Shown in pieces: positions 8,863 through 18,815 of a stretch of 50,016 nucleotides of DNA (position 1 is its first letter; every line of letters begins with the position of its first letter). The position numbers were made by a program, and so were the translations under genes. The stretch spans positions 1-50,016 of the forward strand of contig JAGGSQ010000040.1 in NCBI GenBank assembly GCA_021159015.1, given 5' to 3'. The DNA is from Candidatus Omnitrophota bacterium. GTDB taxonomy: Bacteria; Omnitrophota; Gorgyraeia; Duberdicusellales; Duberdicusellaceae. Under the pieces are notes generated by a model. The model had not been told where the DNA came from and ran no database searches. It worked only from the letters and a program-made list of their open reading frames with translations.

Positions 8863-10022
8863 TAAATTCTCCCCATTAGGGCTGTAGCCTGCTTAAGTTG
8901 ACGGAAATCTACCGTTAAAGCAAAACGCACAAATCTATCTGAATTACTTCCAAAACCAATACCCGGAGTAGAAACTACACCTTTTCTTAATAATAGCTGG
9001 CAAAAAGACAATGAAGAATGAAATTTAGAAGGAAGTTTAGACCAAACATAAAAAGTGCTTTCTGCCCATATTTTCTCAAAGCCTAATTTCTTTATACCTT
9101 CCAAAAATATATCTCTCCGACGTTTAATTGTCTTGCGTAAATTAGCCACATATTGCTCCTCCTTATCTAAACTATAGGCGGCAGCATCCTGAAGAGCAGA
9201 AAAAACACCTGAATCAACGTTAGTCTTCACTTTAAGCAAACCATCTATAAGCTTTTTGTTACCACAAGCCCAGCCAATACGGAATCCGGTCATAGAAAAG
9301 GTTTTGGAAAAGGAATGAAACTCACAGGCAATTTCTTTTGCTCCTTTTATTTCTAAAATACTAAGGGGCTTGCGGCCAAAATATATCTCAGAATAAGCAT
9401 TATCATAAACCACAATTATGCCATACCTAGCACAAAAACTTACCACTCTCTTAAGAAAGTCAGGGGGTGCTAAGACTGTGGTGGGATTATTGGGATAATT
9501 AAGGTAGATAATTTTAGCCTTATTCCTAATACGTAGGGGAATCCTCTCTAAATCAGGCAGAAAATTATTTTCTTCTTTAAGCGACAGGTGATATATCCTT
9601 GCACCCGCCAAAATAGCGGCGCCTTGATAACCAGGATAAGCAGGAGAAGGAAGGATAATATAATCCTGAGGATTAACAAAAGCTAAGGGAAAATGAACCA
9701 ATCCCTCTTTAGAACCAATCAAAGGCAATATTTCTCTTTCTTCCGAAAGCAGTACGCCAAATCTCTTCCTGAACCATCTCTTTATTGCCCCTCTCAAAGA
9801 ATATTTGCCTCTATCTAAAGCATAACGCTGGTTTTCTTTCAGGCGGGCAGAGCGGCAAAGAACTTTAAGCATACCCCGGGGCGCCAATATATCAGGATCT
9901 CCAATACTCAAATCAATAAGCGCCTTTCCCTGCTGGCGCAAACGTTGTTTTTGGTTGTCTATTTCCGCAAATAAATAAGGGGACAATTTATTTAGGCGAA
10001 GCGACAGCTTAAATCTCTTCAT
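8862..10022 (-). CDS. dapL: LL-diaminopimelate aminotransferase
   Basis: This class I/II PLP aminotransferase converts tetrahydrodipicolinate directly to LL-diaminopimelate with glutamate as donor. The PLP lysine lies in SFSKTFSMTGFRIGW, and the substrate-binding stretches YALDRGKYSLRGAI and LNYPNNPTT are present; length (386 aa) is typical. Assignment as DapL rather than another aspartate-type aminotransferase rests on the ATGA-coupled position right after dapB and dapA and on the absence of dapD/dapC/dapE here. A generic aromatic/aspartate aminotransferase is the alternative. Confidence 0.82.
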   Translation of the reverse strand: MKRFKLSLRLNKLSPYLFAEIDNQKQRLRQQGKALIDLSIGDPDILAPRGMLKVLCRSARLKENQRYALDRGKYSLRGAIKRWFRKRFGVLLSEEREILPLIGSKEGLVHFPLAFVNPQDYIILPSPAYPGYQGAAILAGARIYHLSLKEENNFLPDLERIPLRIRNKAKIIYLNYPNNPTTVLAPPDFLKRVVSFCARYGIIVVYDNAYSEIYFGRKPLSILEIKGAKEIACEFHSFSKTFSMTGFRIGWACGNKKLIDGLLKVKTNVDSGVFSALQDAAAYSLDKEEQYVANLRKTIKRRRDIFLEGIKKLGFEKIWAESTFYVWSKLPSKFHSSLSFCQLLLRKGVVSTPGIGFGSNSDRFVRFALTVDFRQLKQATALMGRI

Positions 10023-10732
10023 GTATCAAACAATACATTATCCATAGAATAAAGACCCGCTGGCTTATTTACCAGCCATTTTGCCGCCTGCAGGGCTCCC
10101 TGAGCAAATATATCCCGCGTTTTAGCCGAGTGAAGAAGCTCAATCTTATCAGAATCGCTCTCAAAAATTATACGGTGGTCGCCTACAATCTCATCTTCGC
10201 GGATTGACTTAATATCTTTCACCTCGCCGCCGCCAGAGTTGATAAGAGACGCTATTTTCTTGGCCGTGCCGGAAGGAGCATCTTTTTTATGAACATGGTG
10301 CACTTCCACTATATTTATTTTATAGTCAGACAACACTCCTGCTGCCTCTTTCACCAGCCGAAACAATAAGTTAACCCCTATGGACATATTAGGAGAAAGA
10401 AGAATGGGGATATGTTTTGCCGCGGCCTCAATCCGGGAAAACTGCAAAGCATCAAAACCTGTCGTACCCACTACCAAACACCTCTTGGCTCTTTCCGCCG
10501 CATTCACTAAGTCCACAGTAGCCAGAGGTGAAGAAAAGTCTATAATACAATCGGCTTCTTTTATATTATCTCTGTGGGAATTAATGGTTAACTCCCCTAT
10601 TTTCTTTCCTATATCCGGATGTCCCTCTTTTTCCCACAAGGCTACTACTCTAAATCCCTCATCCTCCTGGGCCAGAGTATATATCCTCTGCCCCATTCTC
10701 CCTCTAGCCCCGTTAATCGCCAGCTTTATCAC
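10019..10732 (-). CDS. dapB: 4-hydroxy-tetrahydrodipicolinate reductase
   Basis: DapB reduces hydroxy-tetrahydrodipicolinate with NAD(P)H in the lysine/diaminopimelate pathway. The N-terminal dinucleotide motif NGARGRMGQ is at about residues 7-15, and the family signature VEVHHVHKKDAPSGTA contains the catalytic histidines and lysine. At 237 aa it is somewhat shorter than the usual 250-270. It overlaps dapA and dapL by 4 nt on each side, so translation is coupled along the pathway order. Confidence 0.95.
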   Translation of the reverse strand: MIKLAINGARGRMGQRIYTLAQEDEGFRVVALWEKEGHPDIGKKIGELTINSHRDNIKEADCIIDFSSPLATVDLVNAAERAKRCLVVGTTGFDALQFSRIEAAAKHIPILLSPNMSIGVNLLFRLVKEAAGVLSDYKINIVEVHHVHKKDAPSGTAKKIASLINSGGGEVKDIKSIREDEIVGDHRIIFESDSDKIELLHSAKTRDIFAQGALQAAKWLVNKPAGLYSMDNVLFDT

Positions 10733-11613
10733 TTTACCAATTTGTATTCTTTCAGAATCTTTTTCAATTTTTTAAGATTATCCTGCTGCATTTTACAGAG
10801 CGGCAGACGCAGATAAGGACTAATCAAACCCATAAGAGCCAAGGATGTTTTTACCGGAATAGGATTAGTCTCAATAAACAAGCTCTTGATTAGAGGATAT
10901 AGATAGAGCTGGAGCTTCCTGGCTTTATCCAATTTCCCTTGTAAAAAGCTTTTAACCAGATCATGCGTTTGCTGAGGCATAATATTAGCTACTACTGAAA
11001 CAACTCCTCTGCCTCCTACAGACAAAATAGGCAAAGTAATCTCATCGCTGCCGGAAAGAAGAATAAACTTTCTATCTACCAAGTTCATAAGGCGTGTGAT
11101 TTGGTCTAAAGAGCCGCTGGCCTCTTTAATGCCTATAATATTAGGAAAGTCTCTGTAGAGACGAGCCGTAGTCTGAGGCAGGATATTTATGCCCGTCCGC
11201 GAAGGTACATTGTAAACAATAAGGGGTATTTTTATCTGAGTCGCTATTGTTTTATAGTGAGCATAAAGGCCGGCTTGCGTAGGCTTGTTGTAATAAGGAG
11301 TTATAACTAAAGCCGCATCTACTTTAAGACTATGAGCATAGCGAGTAAGTTCTATCGCTTCCTGAGTGGAATTAGAGCCGCATCCGGCTACCAGAGGAAT
11401 ATGCTGGCGCACTTCCTCTTTAGCAATCTTTATAACTCTTTTATGTTCAGCAAAAGAGAGGGTAGCGCTTTCTCCTGTGGTGCCGCAAACTAAAATGCCG
11501 TCTGTTTTATTTTTTATATGCCAATTAATAAGAAAACGCAGCTTTTCCTCATCCACCCTGCCTCTTCTATCAAAAGGCGTAACCAATGCTACAATACTAC
11601 CCTGAATCATCAT
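10729..11613 (-). CDS. dapA: 4-hydroxy-tetrahydrodipicolinate synthase
   Basis: DapA condenses pyruvate with aspartate semialdehyde, the first committed step to diaminopimelate. The 294-residue TIM barrel contains GTTGESATL near residues 44-52, the catalytic tyrosine in PYYNKPTQ, and the Schiff-base lysine in IIGIKEASG. It overlaps both the sigma factor gene upstream and dapB downstream by 4 nt. Length is normal and all catalytic residues are visible. The related N-acetylneuraminate lyase family is unlikely given the dapB/dapL context. Confidence 0.95.
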   Translation of the reverse strand: MMIQGSIVALVTPFDRRGRVDEEKLRFLINWHIKNKTDGILVCGTTGESATLSFAEHKRVIKIAKEEVRQHIPLVAGCGSNSTQEAIELTRYAHSLKVDAALVITPYYNKPTQAGLYAHYKTIATQIKIPLIVYNVPSRTGINILPQTTARLYRDFPNIIGIKEASGSLDQITRLMNLVDRKFILLSGSDEITLPILSVGGRGVVSVVANIMPQQTHDLVKSFLQGKLDKARKLQLYLYPLIKSLFIETNPIPVKTSLALMGLISPYLRLPLCKMQQDNLKKLKKILKEYKLVK

Positions 11614-12431
11614 ACCTCCTTAATAATAGATTCTTCCTGGCGCGCCTCTGCATACTCGCGTAGCTTTTTAAGCGCCCTTTCTTCAATTTGCCGCACTCTC
11701 TCCCGAGATATTTTGAATTTTTTGGCCACCTCTGCGAGGGTCTCAGGTTTACCTGTAGTAATACCAAAGCGGAGGTTTATCACTTCTTTCTCCCTCTCCT
11801 CCAAGCTATCCAACATATCTTTTACTTTCTCTCTAAGAAAAAATTGATTTATGTCTTCCAAAGAAGAACTCTCATCTTCTATTACATCTACAAGTTCAGC
11901 GTGAGTCTCATCTCCTAGGGGAAGATTAAGCGAAAGTTTCTTATTAAACCACATCTGGATCTGAGCTACCTTCTTTTGTGAAAATTTAAGCTTCTGAGCT
12001 AACTCTTTCCGACTTGGTTTGTAACCTAGTCTCTGAGTAAGCTCGTTTTCAGCCTTTTTATATTTTGAGATCAATTCACTCATATAAACGGGTATCCTGA
12101 TAGTGCGAGACTTATCAATTAAGGCTCGGGTAATAGCTTGCCGTATCCACCAGGCGGCATAGGTAGAAAAACGATAACCTTTGGAAGGATAATATTTTTC
12201 TACCGCCTTAATTAAGCCAATATTCCCCTCTTCTATTAAATCCATAAGAGGCAAGCCAAAATGGGTATAACGTTTAGCTATATTTACTACCAACTTGAGA
12301 TTAGAATTGATAAGCCTCTCCTGTGCTTTCTTGTTGCCGCGTCTCGCTAAGCGCGCCAGTTTTTTTTCTTCCTCTGCCGATAATAAAGGTATATCTTTTA
12401 TCTTTTCTATATAGGCTCTAATAGCCTCCAT
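11610..12431 (-). CDS. RNA polymerase sigma-70 family factor (RpoD/RpoS-like, no region 1.1)
   Basis: The 273-residue sigma factor starts directly at region 1.2 (AIRAYIEKIKDIPLLSAEEE). Region 2 follows with the -10 recognition helix in TYAAWWIRQAITRALI at about 92-107, then region 3, and region 4 with the helix-turn-helix LAEVAKKFKISRERVRQIEE at about 228-247. It lacks the acidic region 1.1 and the non-conserved insert of large RpoD proteins, so it could be a group 2 factor or the primary factor of a reduced type. The ATG lies 9 nt after ppdK, and the stop overlaps dapA by 4 nt, an unusual coupling of a sigma factor with lysine synthesis genes. Confidence 0.9.
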   Translation of the reverse strand: MEAIRAYIEKIKDIPLLSAEEEKKLARLARRGNKKAQERLINSNLKLVVNIAKRYTHFGLPLMDLIEEGNIGLIKAVEKYYPSKGYRFSTYAAWWIRQAITRALIDKSRTIRIPVYMSELISKYKKAENELTQRLGYKPSRKELAQKLKFSQKKVAQIQMWFNKKLSLNLPLGDETHAELVDVIEDESSSLEDINQFFLREKVKDMLDSLEEREKEVINLRFGITTGKPETLAEVAKKFKISRERVRQIEERALKKLREYAEARQEESIIKEV

Positions 12432-12440
12432 TATGTAAGA

Positions 12441-15236
12441 TTAGCGACTTTTTATATTAGCCCCTGCTGCTGCCAAACGCGCTATAGGTACGCGATAAGG
12501 AGAGCAACTGACATAATTCAAGCCTACCTTGTGGCAAAAAAGAATAGATTTGGGATCTCCCCCGTGCTCTCCGCAAATCCCCAGTTTCAGATTAGGACGC
12601 CCTTTCCTTCCCAGACGACAAGCGGTCTCTATCAACCTTCCCACGCCTTGCGTATCTAAAGATTGGAAAGGATCTGTATCGTAAATTCCCAGGTCTACAT
12701 ATTCCTGCAGGAATTTTCCCGCATCATCTCGCGAGAAACCACAGCCCATTTGAGTTAAGTCATTGGTCCCAAAAGAGAAGAACTCTGCTTCCTGAGCAAT
12801 CTCATCTGCAGTTACCGCGGCGCGGGGAACTTCAATCATTGTCCCCACCGCCACACTAAAGGGAAGCTTCTTAATATGCTTTTCTTTCTTTACTTCTTCT
12901 ATGGTATTTAAAATTACTTCTTTCTGCAACTTTAGTTCCTTCACATTGCCTACGAGAGGAACCATAATTTCAGGTTTTACTTTAACTTTTTTCTTAGCTA
13001 CATTAAGCGCTGCCTCAATTATAGCCCGCGTCTGCATAGCCGTAATTTGAGGATAGCTAATACCTAAGCGACAACCACGATGTCCCAGCATAGGATTAAG
13101 TTCTTTTAAAGAATCAACCGTATCTTTTACTTCTTGCCAAGTTAGACCCATAGATTTAGCCAGTTCTTTCTGCCCTTCTTCGTCATGCGGCAAAAATTCG
13201 TGCAGAGGTGGATCTAACAAACGTATGGTGCAAGGCCTTCCTTTTAAAGCCGTAAAAATACCCTCGAAATCTTCCCTCTGCAAAGGCAAAAGCTCTGCCA
13301 AAGCTTCATCCAACTGTTTCTTTTGCTTTTTGAGTTCTTCTTCCAGCTCTTTTTTCTCTTCAGAATCACCGCCTCTCTTCAGAGTTTCGGAAAGGGCTCT
13401 GAATTTAGGAGCGGCCAAAATCATCTTGCGAAAAGAAACTATGCGTCTACCGCTGAAAAACATATGTTCTGTCCGGCACAGTCCGACACCTTCGGCGCCA
13501 AATTTTACTGCCACTGCCGCATCATAAGGCGTATCGGCATTTGTTCTTACTCCCAACTTCCTAAATTTATCAGCCCATTTCATCACCGTAGCAAAAGGTC
13601 CGCTTAACTGAGGAGGAACAAGACTTATTTTACCTATGTATACTATTCCCCGGCTGCCATTAAGGGAAACCCAATCTCCCTCTTTTACTACTTTATCGCC
13701 ACTCTTCATCATTCTCTTTGCCTCTTCAATCACAATATCTCCTGCCCCAGCCACACAGCATTTGCCCATGCCTCTGGCTACTACGGCAGCATGAGAAGTC
13801 ATACCGCCCCTCACGGTAAGAATACCTTCTGCCGCATTCATGCCTTTTATGTCTTCCGGCGAGGTTTCAATGCGGCACAAAATAACCTGCCTGCCTTTTT
13901 TCTTCCAGGCTTCCGCCTCTTCAGCACTAAATACTACTTGCCCTACGGCTGCTCCGGGCGAAGCGGGAAGTCCGGCGCGAGAAAACACTTTTCCCTCCGA
14001 AGAGGCTCTATTTTCCTCTTTGCTATCAAACATAGGATGCAGAAGCTGGTCTATCTGTTTAGGCTCAATGCGAAGAATAGCCTCCTTTTCATTAATTAAT
14101 TTCTCTTTGACCATATCCACGGCAATTTTTACAGCTGCCTGGGCTGTCCGCTTGCCGGTACGCGTCTGTAACATATATAGCTTGCCTTTCTCAATAGTAA
14201 ACTCAAAATCCTGCATATCACGGTAATGTTTCTCCAACTTTCTCCTTACCTGCTGCAACTGATTATAGACACGTACATTCTCCTTCTTAAGTCTCTCCAG
14301 GGGCAGAGGAGTACGAATTCCTGCCACCACATCTTCACCCTGAGCATTCATCAAAAACTCGCCATAAAGTTTATTTTCGCCTGTGGAAGGATTGCGGGTA
14401 AAACCCACGCCCGTACCAGAATCATCACCCATATTGCCAAAGACCATAGTCTGGACGTTAACTGCCGTCCCCAGAAGACCTTTAATTTCATTAATCTGAC
14501 GGTAGGCGATGGCTCTTTCATTATTCCAGGAGCCAAATACAGCTCCAATTGCCAGCCACAACTGTTCCTGCGGATCCTGAGGAAAACTACGTCCTGTGGC
14601 TTTGTGAAAAATTTTCTTATACCTATTTACCAGATTCTTCAAATCTTCCACGCCTAAATCCGTATCGGGAACTGCCCGGTTCAGCTCTTCCTGTTTAAGT
14701 TTTTGAGCTCTGCTAATGCCGCGGCGGCTGGCAATCTCCCTTTTTATCTCTTCCAGCTCATGTTCAAATTTAGCATGCGGGACATTCATTACTACATCAC
14801 CAAACATCTGAATAAAACGCCGGTAAGAATCCCAGGCAAAGCGCAGATTTTTAGTAAGCGACCCTAGCGCTTCTACGCTTTTGTCATTAAGACCAAGATT
14901 AAGAATAGTATCCATCATTCCGGGCATAGAAATAGCCGCACCAGAACGAACTGAGACCAAAAGGGGATTCTTTATACTTCCCAATTTCTTCCCGGTAAGT
15001 TTCTCTAACTTCCTGAGATTTGCTTCAACTTCTGCCTTAAGTTGAGGAGGATATTTTCTGCCTCTTTTATAATATGCGGCACAAACTTCTGTAGTTATGG
15101 TAAATCCAGGAGGAACGGGAAGACCAATGCGAGACATTTCTGCCAGCCCCGCACCTTTTCCTCCCAGAAGAGATTTCATCTTACCATTACCTTCGGCTTT
15201 GCCTCCGCCAAAAAAGTAAACATATTTCTTCTTCAT
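12441..15236 (-). CDS. ppdK: Pyruvate, phosphate dikinase
   Basis: PPDK interconverts pyruvate, ATP and Pi with PEP, AMP and PPi, linking glycolysis and gluconeogenesis in many anaerobes. The 931-residue protein has the N-terminal ATP-grasp domain ([20 protein letters not shown]), the phosphohistidine domain with the catalytic His in [13 protein letters not shown], and a C-terminal PEP-binding TIM barrel ending with [17 protein letters not shown] and the catalytic Cys in [10 protein letters not shown]. Length is slightly above the usual 880 aa because of a charged Lys/Glu-rich insert before the C-terminal barrel. A strong AGGAGG site and a predicted promoter precede it. Confidence 0.96.
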   Translation of the reverse strand: MKKKYVYFFGGGKAEGNGKMKSLLGGKGAGLAEMSRIGLPVPPGFTITTEVCAAYYKRGRKYPPQLKAEVEANLRKLEKLTGKKLGSIKNPLLVSVRSGAAISMPGMMDTILNLGLNDKSVEALGSLTKNLRFAWDSYRRFIQMFGDVVMNVPHAKFEHELEEIKREIASRRGISRAQKLKQEELNRAVPDTDLGVEDLKNLVNRYKKIFHKATGRSFPQDPQEQLWLAIGAVFGSWNNERAIAYRQINEIKGLLGTAVNVQTMVFGNMGDDSGTGVGFTRNPSTGENKLYGEFLMNAQGEDVVAGIRTPLPLERLKKENVRVYNQLQQVRRKLEKHYRDMQDFEFTIEKGKLYMLQTRTGKRTAQAAVKIAVDMVKEKLINEKEAILRIEPKQIDQLLHPMFDSKEENRASSEGKVFSRAGLPASPGAAVGQVVFSAEEAEAWKKKGRQVILCRIETSPEDIKGMNAAEGILTVRGGMTSHAAVVARGMGKCCVAGAGDIVIEEAKRMMKSGDKVVKEGDWVSLNGSRGIVYIGKISLVPPQLSGPFATVMKWADKFRKLGVRTNADTPYDAAVAVKFGAEGVGLCRTEHMFFSGRRIVSFRKMILAAPKFRALSETLKRGGDSEEKKELEEELKKQKKQLDEALAELLPLQREDFEGIFTALKGRPCTIRLLDPPLHEFLPHDEEGQKELAKSMGLTWQEVKDTVDSLKELNPMLGHRGCRLGISYPQITAMQTRAIIEAALNVAKKKVKVKPEIMVPLVGNVKELKLQKEVILNTIEEVKKEKHIKKLPFSVAVGTMIEVPRAAVTADEIAQEAEFFSFGTNDLTQMGCGFSRDDAGKFLQEYVDLGIYDTDPFQSLDTQGVGRLIETACRLGRKGRPNLKLGICGEHGGDPKSILFCHKVGLNYVSCSPYRVPIARLAAAGANIKSR

Positions 15237-15280
15237 CGCTGCTCCCTCCTTCTTTTTATAGCCAAGATTAATATTGGTAT

Positions 15281-15308
15281 AGTATATACAAAATTATTAA
15301 GATTTCAA
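15281..15308 (-). promoter_or_regulatory. Predicted sigma70 promoter of the ppdK-sigma-dapAB-dapL-folK operon
   Basis: On the minus strand TTGAAA (15303-15308) and TATACT (15281-15286) are separated by 16 nt. They lie in the 79-nt gap between glyS and ppdK, leaving a leader of about 35 nt with an AGGAGG site before the ppdK ATG. Confidence 0.5.
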
Positions 15309-15315
15309 ACAAAAA

Positions 15316-16665
15316 TCACACCTGGAACTTTCCTGCGAAATACTCTATCAATTGACTACACCCAATCCGTTCCTGCTTCATTGTATCCCGGTCACGTACG
15401 GTTACCTTATCATCACTAAGACTTTCCACATCTACCGTAATACAGAAAGGTGTGCCTATCTCATCCCGCCGGCGGTAGAGACGGCCAATAGAAGCAGTGT
15501 CATCATAAACACATACATATTTATTTTTAAGGAGCTCAAATATTTTTTTAGCCTTAGCCACCAGACCAGGATTATTCTTGAGTAAAGGAAATACTGCTAT
15601 CTTGTAAGGAGCTACATTCTTGTGTAATCTCAATACCACCCTCTTCTTTCCCCTCACTTCCTCTTCCGCATAAGCATCGGACAAAACAGCCAGCACTGTC
15701 CGGTCAACACCGCCGGAAGGCTCAATGACATAAGGAATGATTCTCTTATCTTCCTGGGGCAAAAAACAACTTAGGTCTTTATGGCTATACTCAGAATGCC
15801 GCCTCAAATCATAATCAGTGCGGTTAGCTATGCCTTCCAGTTCCTTCCATCCTTCGGAGGTAGTAGAGAAAGGATAGCGATATTCAATATCTGTACAGGC
15901 TTTGGCATAGTGGGCTAATTCTTCCTTTGTATGCTGGCGCAGGCGCAAATTCTCTTTTCTAATCCCTAATTTCTCCTGGTACCAGCGGAAACGTTCCTCT
16001 ACCCAATAATGATAATACTTGTCTGAGTGTTGGGGCCGCACAAAATATTCAATCTCCATCTGTTCAAATTCCCGCATACGAAAAATAAAGGTCTTAGTAG
16101 TAACTTCATTACGAAACGACTTACCAATTTGAGCAATACCAAAAGGAAGAGATTTATGAGTAGTATTAAGGACATTAAGAAAATTTACGAATATCCCTTG
16201 CGCCGTCTCGGGACGTAAATATGCCTCTTGCTGTTTATTTTCAACCACGCCTAAAAAAGTTTTAAGCATAAGATTGAAAGAACGCGGCATATTTTTTTCC
16301 AAGTTTATTTCGCTGCCGCACTCAGGACAAAGAGAAACCTCCCCCTTCTTTTTTAACTCTTCCAGTTTGAAGCGCCTCTGACAAGCAGGACAATCCACCA
16401 GGACATCATTAAACCCCTCCAAATGTCCTGAAGCCATAAATACAGGCGGACTCATAATAACAGCTGCATCCAGCCCTACAATATCGTCGCGGCTTTCTAC
16501 ATAACTCTTCCACCACAAATCCTTAATGTTCTTTTTTAGGTTTGCTCCCAGAGGCCCGTAATCCCAAATACTGGAAAGACCTCCATAAATATCGCAAGCC
16601 GGGAAAATAAATCCTCTCCTTTTAGCTAAAGAAACCAGTTGAGATAAAAAATCAGATTTCTTCAT
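15316..16665 (-). CDS. glyS: Glycine--tRNA ligase (single-chain, dimeric type)
   Basis: This class II synthetase charges tRNA-Gly. The 449-residue form corresponds to the alpha2 (eukaryotic/archaeal/Gram-positive-like) GlyRS, not the alpha/beta heterotetramer of most proteobacteria. Motifs include FPACDIYGGLSSIWDYGPLG at the start, a CPACQ...CPECG zinc-like pair at about 104-128, motif 2 in FRNEVTTKTFIFRMREFEQMEIE, and motif 3 in EPSGGVDRTVLA. The C-terminal anticodon-binding domain follows (APYKIAVFPL). The start overlaps panB by 14 nt. Confidence 0.95.
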   Translation of the reverse strand: MKKSDFLSQLVSLAKRRGFIFPACDIYGGLSSIWDYGPLGANLKKNIKDLWWKSYVESRDDIVGLDAAVIMSPPVFMASGHLEGFNDVLVDCPACQRRFKLEELKKKGEVSLCPECGSEINLEKNMPRSFNLMLKTFLGVVENKQQEAYLRPETAQGIFVNFLNVLNTTHKSLPFGIAQIGKSFRNEVTTKTFIFRMREFEQMEIEYFVRPQHSDKYYHYWVEERFRWYQEKLGIRKENLRLRQHTKEELAHYAKACTDIEYRYPFSTTSEGWKELEGIANRTDYDLRRHSEYSHKDLSCFLPQEDKRIIPYVIEPSGGVDRTVLAVLSDAYAEEEVRGKKRVVLRLHKNVAPYKIAVFPLLKNNPGLVAKAKKIFELLKNKYVCVYDDTASIGRLYRRRDEIGTPFCITVDVESLSDDKVTVRDRDTMKQERIGCSQLIEYFAGKFQV

Positions 16666-17494
16666 CTTGCCTGATCCTTTCTAAAACTTCTTGTGGCAAA
16701 GAGAAGCTCTCCTGAGTCTGGGGAAAATTTCCCTTCTCGACATCCTCTTTAAAATCAGCCACCGCTTTTTTTACCAAATTATACATATTAATATACTGCC
16801 GCACAAACTTAGGCCGGTACTTTTGAAAAAGGCCGATTAAATCGTAGAGAACCAGAATCTGGCCGTCACAAAAAGGTCCCGCGCCAATACCAATGGTAGG
16901 AATCTTTACCTTTTTAGTTATAATTTCAGATAAGGAAGCAGGAATGCACTCCAGCACTAAGCTAAAACATCCTGCCTCTTCCAATTTCCTGGCCTGATAA
17001 ATAAGCTCTTTTGCCCGCCGGTAATCACGCCCCTGCACCCTAAACCCTCCTAGTTTGTCTGCTGTCTGAGGGGTAAGGCCAATATGGCCTATTACGGGTA
17101 TGCCGGCTTTTACCACTGCTTCTATAAGCTTGAGGCAACCTTCAAACCACTCTATTTTTACGCCGTCGGCGCCGGAAGAAAAGAATCTTTCTGCATTCCT
17201 AAGACCGGAAGCTAAATCTACATGGCAACTCTGATAAGGCATATCCACTATTACCAAGCTGCTTTTAACTGTTTTTATCACCGCTTGGGCAAAAACCATC
17301 ATTTCCTCAGACGCCAGCTCTTTAGTATCCTTGCGACCCAACACTACATTAGCCAGCGAATCACCTACCAGGATTATATCTATTCCTACTTCATCCAGAA
17401 TGAGAGAGAAACAATAGTCATAGGCAGTCAAAGCGGTAATCTTCTTTCCTTCTTCTTTTTTCTGGTAAAGATTTCTTATTTTCTCCTGCCCCAT
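16652..17494 (-). CDS. panB: 3-methyl-2-oxobutanoate hydroxymethyltransferase
   Basis: PanB uses methylene-tetrahydrofolate to make ketopantoate, the first step to pantothenate and CoA. The 280-residue TIM barrel shows TAYDYCFSLILDE at about 19-31, the metal-binding aspartate in LVGDSLANVVLG, GHIGLTPQ, and GIGAGPFCDGQILVLYDL, all conserved. A -10 box ends 11 nt before the ATG and no Shine-Dalgarno sequence is visible, so the message may be leaderless. It is coupled to glyS by a 14-nt overlap. Confidence 0.95.
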   Translation of the reverse strand: MGQEKIRNLYQKKEEGKKITALTAYDYCFSLILDEVGIDIILVGDSLANVVLGRKDTKELASEEMMVFAQAVIKTVKSSLVIVDMPYQSCHVDLASGLRNAERFFSSGADGVKIEWFEGCLKLIEAVVKAGIPVIGHIGLTPQTADKLGGFRVQGRDYRRAKELIYQARKLEEAGCFSLVLECIPASLSEIITKKVKIPTIGIGAGPFCDGQILVLYDLIGLFQKYRPKFVRQYINMYNLVKKAVADFKEDVEKGNFPQTQESFSLPQEVLERIRQDEEI

Positions 17495-17504
17495 CCTATT
17501 TATT

Positions 17505-17531
17505 ATTATACACCAAAGATAAACAATACAA
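17505..17531 (-). promoter_or_regulatory. Predicted promoter for panB-glyS
   Basis: On the minus strand a perfect TATAAT (17505-17510) is preceded by TTGTAT (17526-17531) with a short 15-nt spacer. The -10 ends 11 nt before the panB ATG. It lies in the 47-nt gap after recO. Confidence 0.4.
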
Positions 17532-17541
17532 AATTCTACCT

Positions 17542-18282
17542 CTAAACAAAAACTTCCAGAAAAATTTTGCTCCTCAGGCGTGCCTGAAGATGGTAACTAA
17601 TAAAAGCATCTAACATCTTCAAGATGCTATTCATAGTCGAAGGTGAAGGTTTTAAATTGTAAACCTGGGGAAAATCTTTATCACGCATATATCTCAAGGA
17701 AGCTATTATATCCGCAGAAACTTTATCTGCCTGCGGGTCGGCAGAAAAACATTTTAAACAAAGCATCCCCCCTAAGCGGAAACTGAAGTAACCTTCTTTT
17801 TCTACCGCATGGGAGCAACGAAGACAGGTAGTTAAAGAAGGGCGAAAACCAGTAAGGTTAAGTATCTTTATTTGAAATATAGCCAGAGAATTAGCTAAAG
17901 AATAAGTAGAGAAATTGTCAAATATAACTTTAATCAAACCAAATATTTCTTCCTGAGGATAATGAAAGGGCATTATTTTATCTACTAGTTCCATCATATA
18001 ACTGGCGAGATAAAAACGAGAAGGAATATCCCTCAAGTAGCTATAGTTATCTATTAATTCTGCGGCAGAAACCAAATGCAAATTTGAGCGCGAAGGATAA
18101 TAAACAAATTCATTCAGAGAAAATATGTCTAGAGGCGTAGAAAAATGTTGCCGTTTAAGGCGAAACCCTTTAAATAAACCTCCTATTTTTCCTCTCTGGC
18201 GGGTATAAATATAGGCAATCTTACTGGTTTCTCGAAAATTAAAGCTTCTCAATATAAATCCAATATCCTTTTGAACAGCCAT
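17542..18282 (-). CDS. recO: DNA repair protein RecO
   Basis: RecO works with RecR to load RecA on single-stranded DNA at gaps. The 246-residue protein has an N-terminal OB-fold (KDIGFILRSFNFRETSKIAYIYT at the start), a helical middle, and a four-cysteine zinc-finger-like module, CLRC...CLKC, at about 153-181. Length matches the family. It is the last gene of the response regulator/glycosyltransferase operon, 3 nt from cobO. The call rests on the N-terminal pattern and the cysteine module. Confidence 0.88.
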   Translation of the reverse strand: MAVQKDIGFILRSFNFRETSKIAYIYTRQRGKIGGLFKGFRLKRQHFSTPLDIFSLNEFVYYPSRSNLHLVSAAELIDNYSYLRDIPSRFYLASYMMELVDKIMPFHYPQEEIFGLIKVIFDNFSTYSLANSLAIFQIKILNLTGFRPSLTTCLRCSHAVEKEGYFSFRLGGMLCLKCFSADPQADKVSADIIASLRYMRDKDFPQVYNLKPSPSTMNSILKMLDAFISYHLQARLRSKIFLEVFV

Positions 18283-18285
18283 GTC

Positions 18286-18813
18286 TTAATAATCAATTCC
18301 TTCTCGCGCCATAATACCTTTTCGGTAAGGATGTTTTATCTCTTCTATCAGGCTTACATAATCTGCCGCCCTCTTAAGTAACAAAGAAGCATCGCGGCCC
18401 GTAAGAATCAATTCTACTTCTTTTGCCTTTGCTTTCTCAATTATCTTCCTGACTTCTAATGCGGTAACCAAATGGCTTTCTACGCAATTTAATAACTCAT
18501 CCAGAACCACTACGTCAAACCTGCTTTTATCTATAAGCTCTCCCATACGGCTTAAGCTTTCTTTTAGAGATCTTTTAAGGCTCTTTATATCTGGCTTGTT
18601 TACAAACATAGGATGCACTTGTCCCCGAAACCTTTCTATCACAAAATTAGAATGCCCTATCTTCCTTGCCGCCATTAACTCGCCACTAGGCCAGTATACA
18701 TCCTTAAGGAACTCTCCTACATACACTTTCTTACCAAACCCCCATGCCCTCAGTGCTAAACCTAAAGCCGCAGTGGTTTTACCTTTTCCCTTTCCGATAT
18801 AGATATGTACCAT
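18286..18813 (-). CDS. cobO: Corrinoid adenosyltransferase (CobA/CobO/BtuR type)
   Basis: This enzyme transfers the adenosyl group of ATP to cob(I)alamin to form adenosylcobalamin. The 175-residue protein begins almost at its P-loop, GKGKGKTTAALGLALRAWG, which is diagnostic for the CobA type. VVVLDELLNC (Walker B-like) and ILTGRDA are also conserved. No other cobalamin genes are nearby, so it may serve corrinoid salvage. It is separated by 2 nt from pcm and 3 nt from recO. Confidence 0.93.
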   Translation of the reverse strand: MVHIYIGKGKGKTTAALGLALRAWGFGKKVYVGEFLKDVYWPSGELMAARKIGHSNFVIERFRGQVHPMFVNKPDIKSLKRSLKESLSRMGELIDKSRFDVVVLDELLNCVESHLVTALEVRKIIEKAKAKEVELILTGRDASLLLKRAADYVSLIEEIKHPYRKGIMAREGIDY

Positions 18814-18815
18814 TT

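Noticed and set aside
13225-14657. Plus-strand ORFs across ppdK (and similar ones across other core genes)
   Set aside because: They are antisense shadows of well-supported minus-strand genes with no family match.
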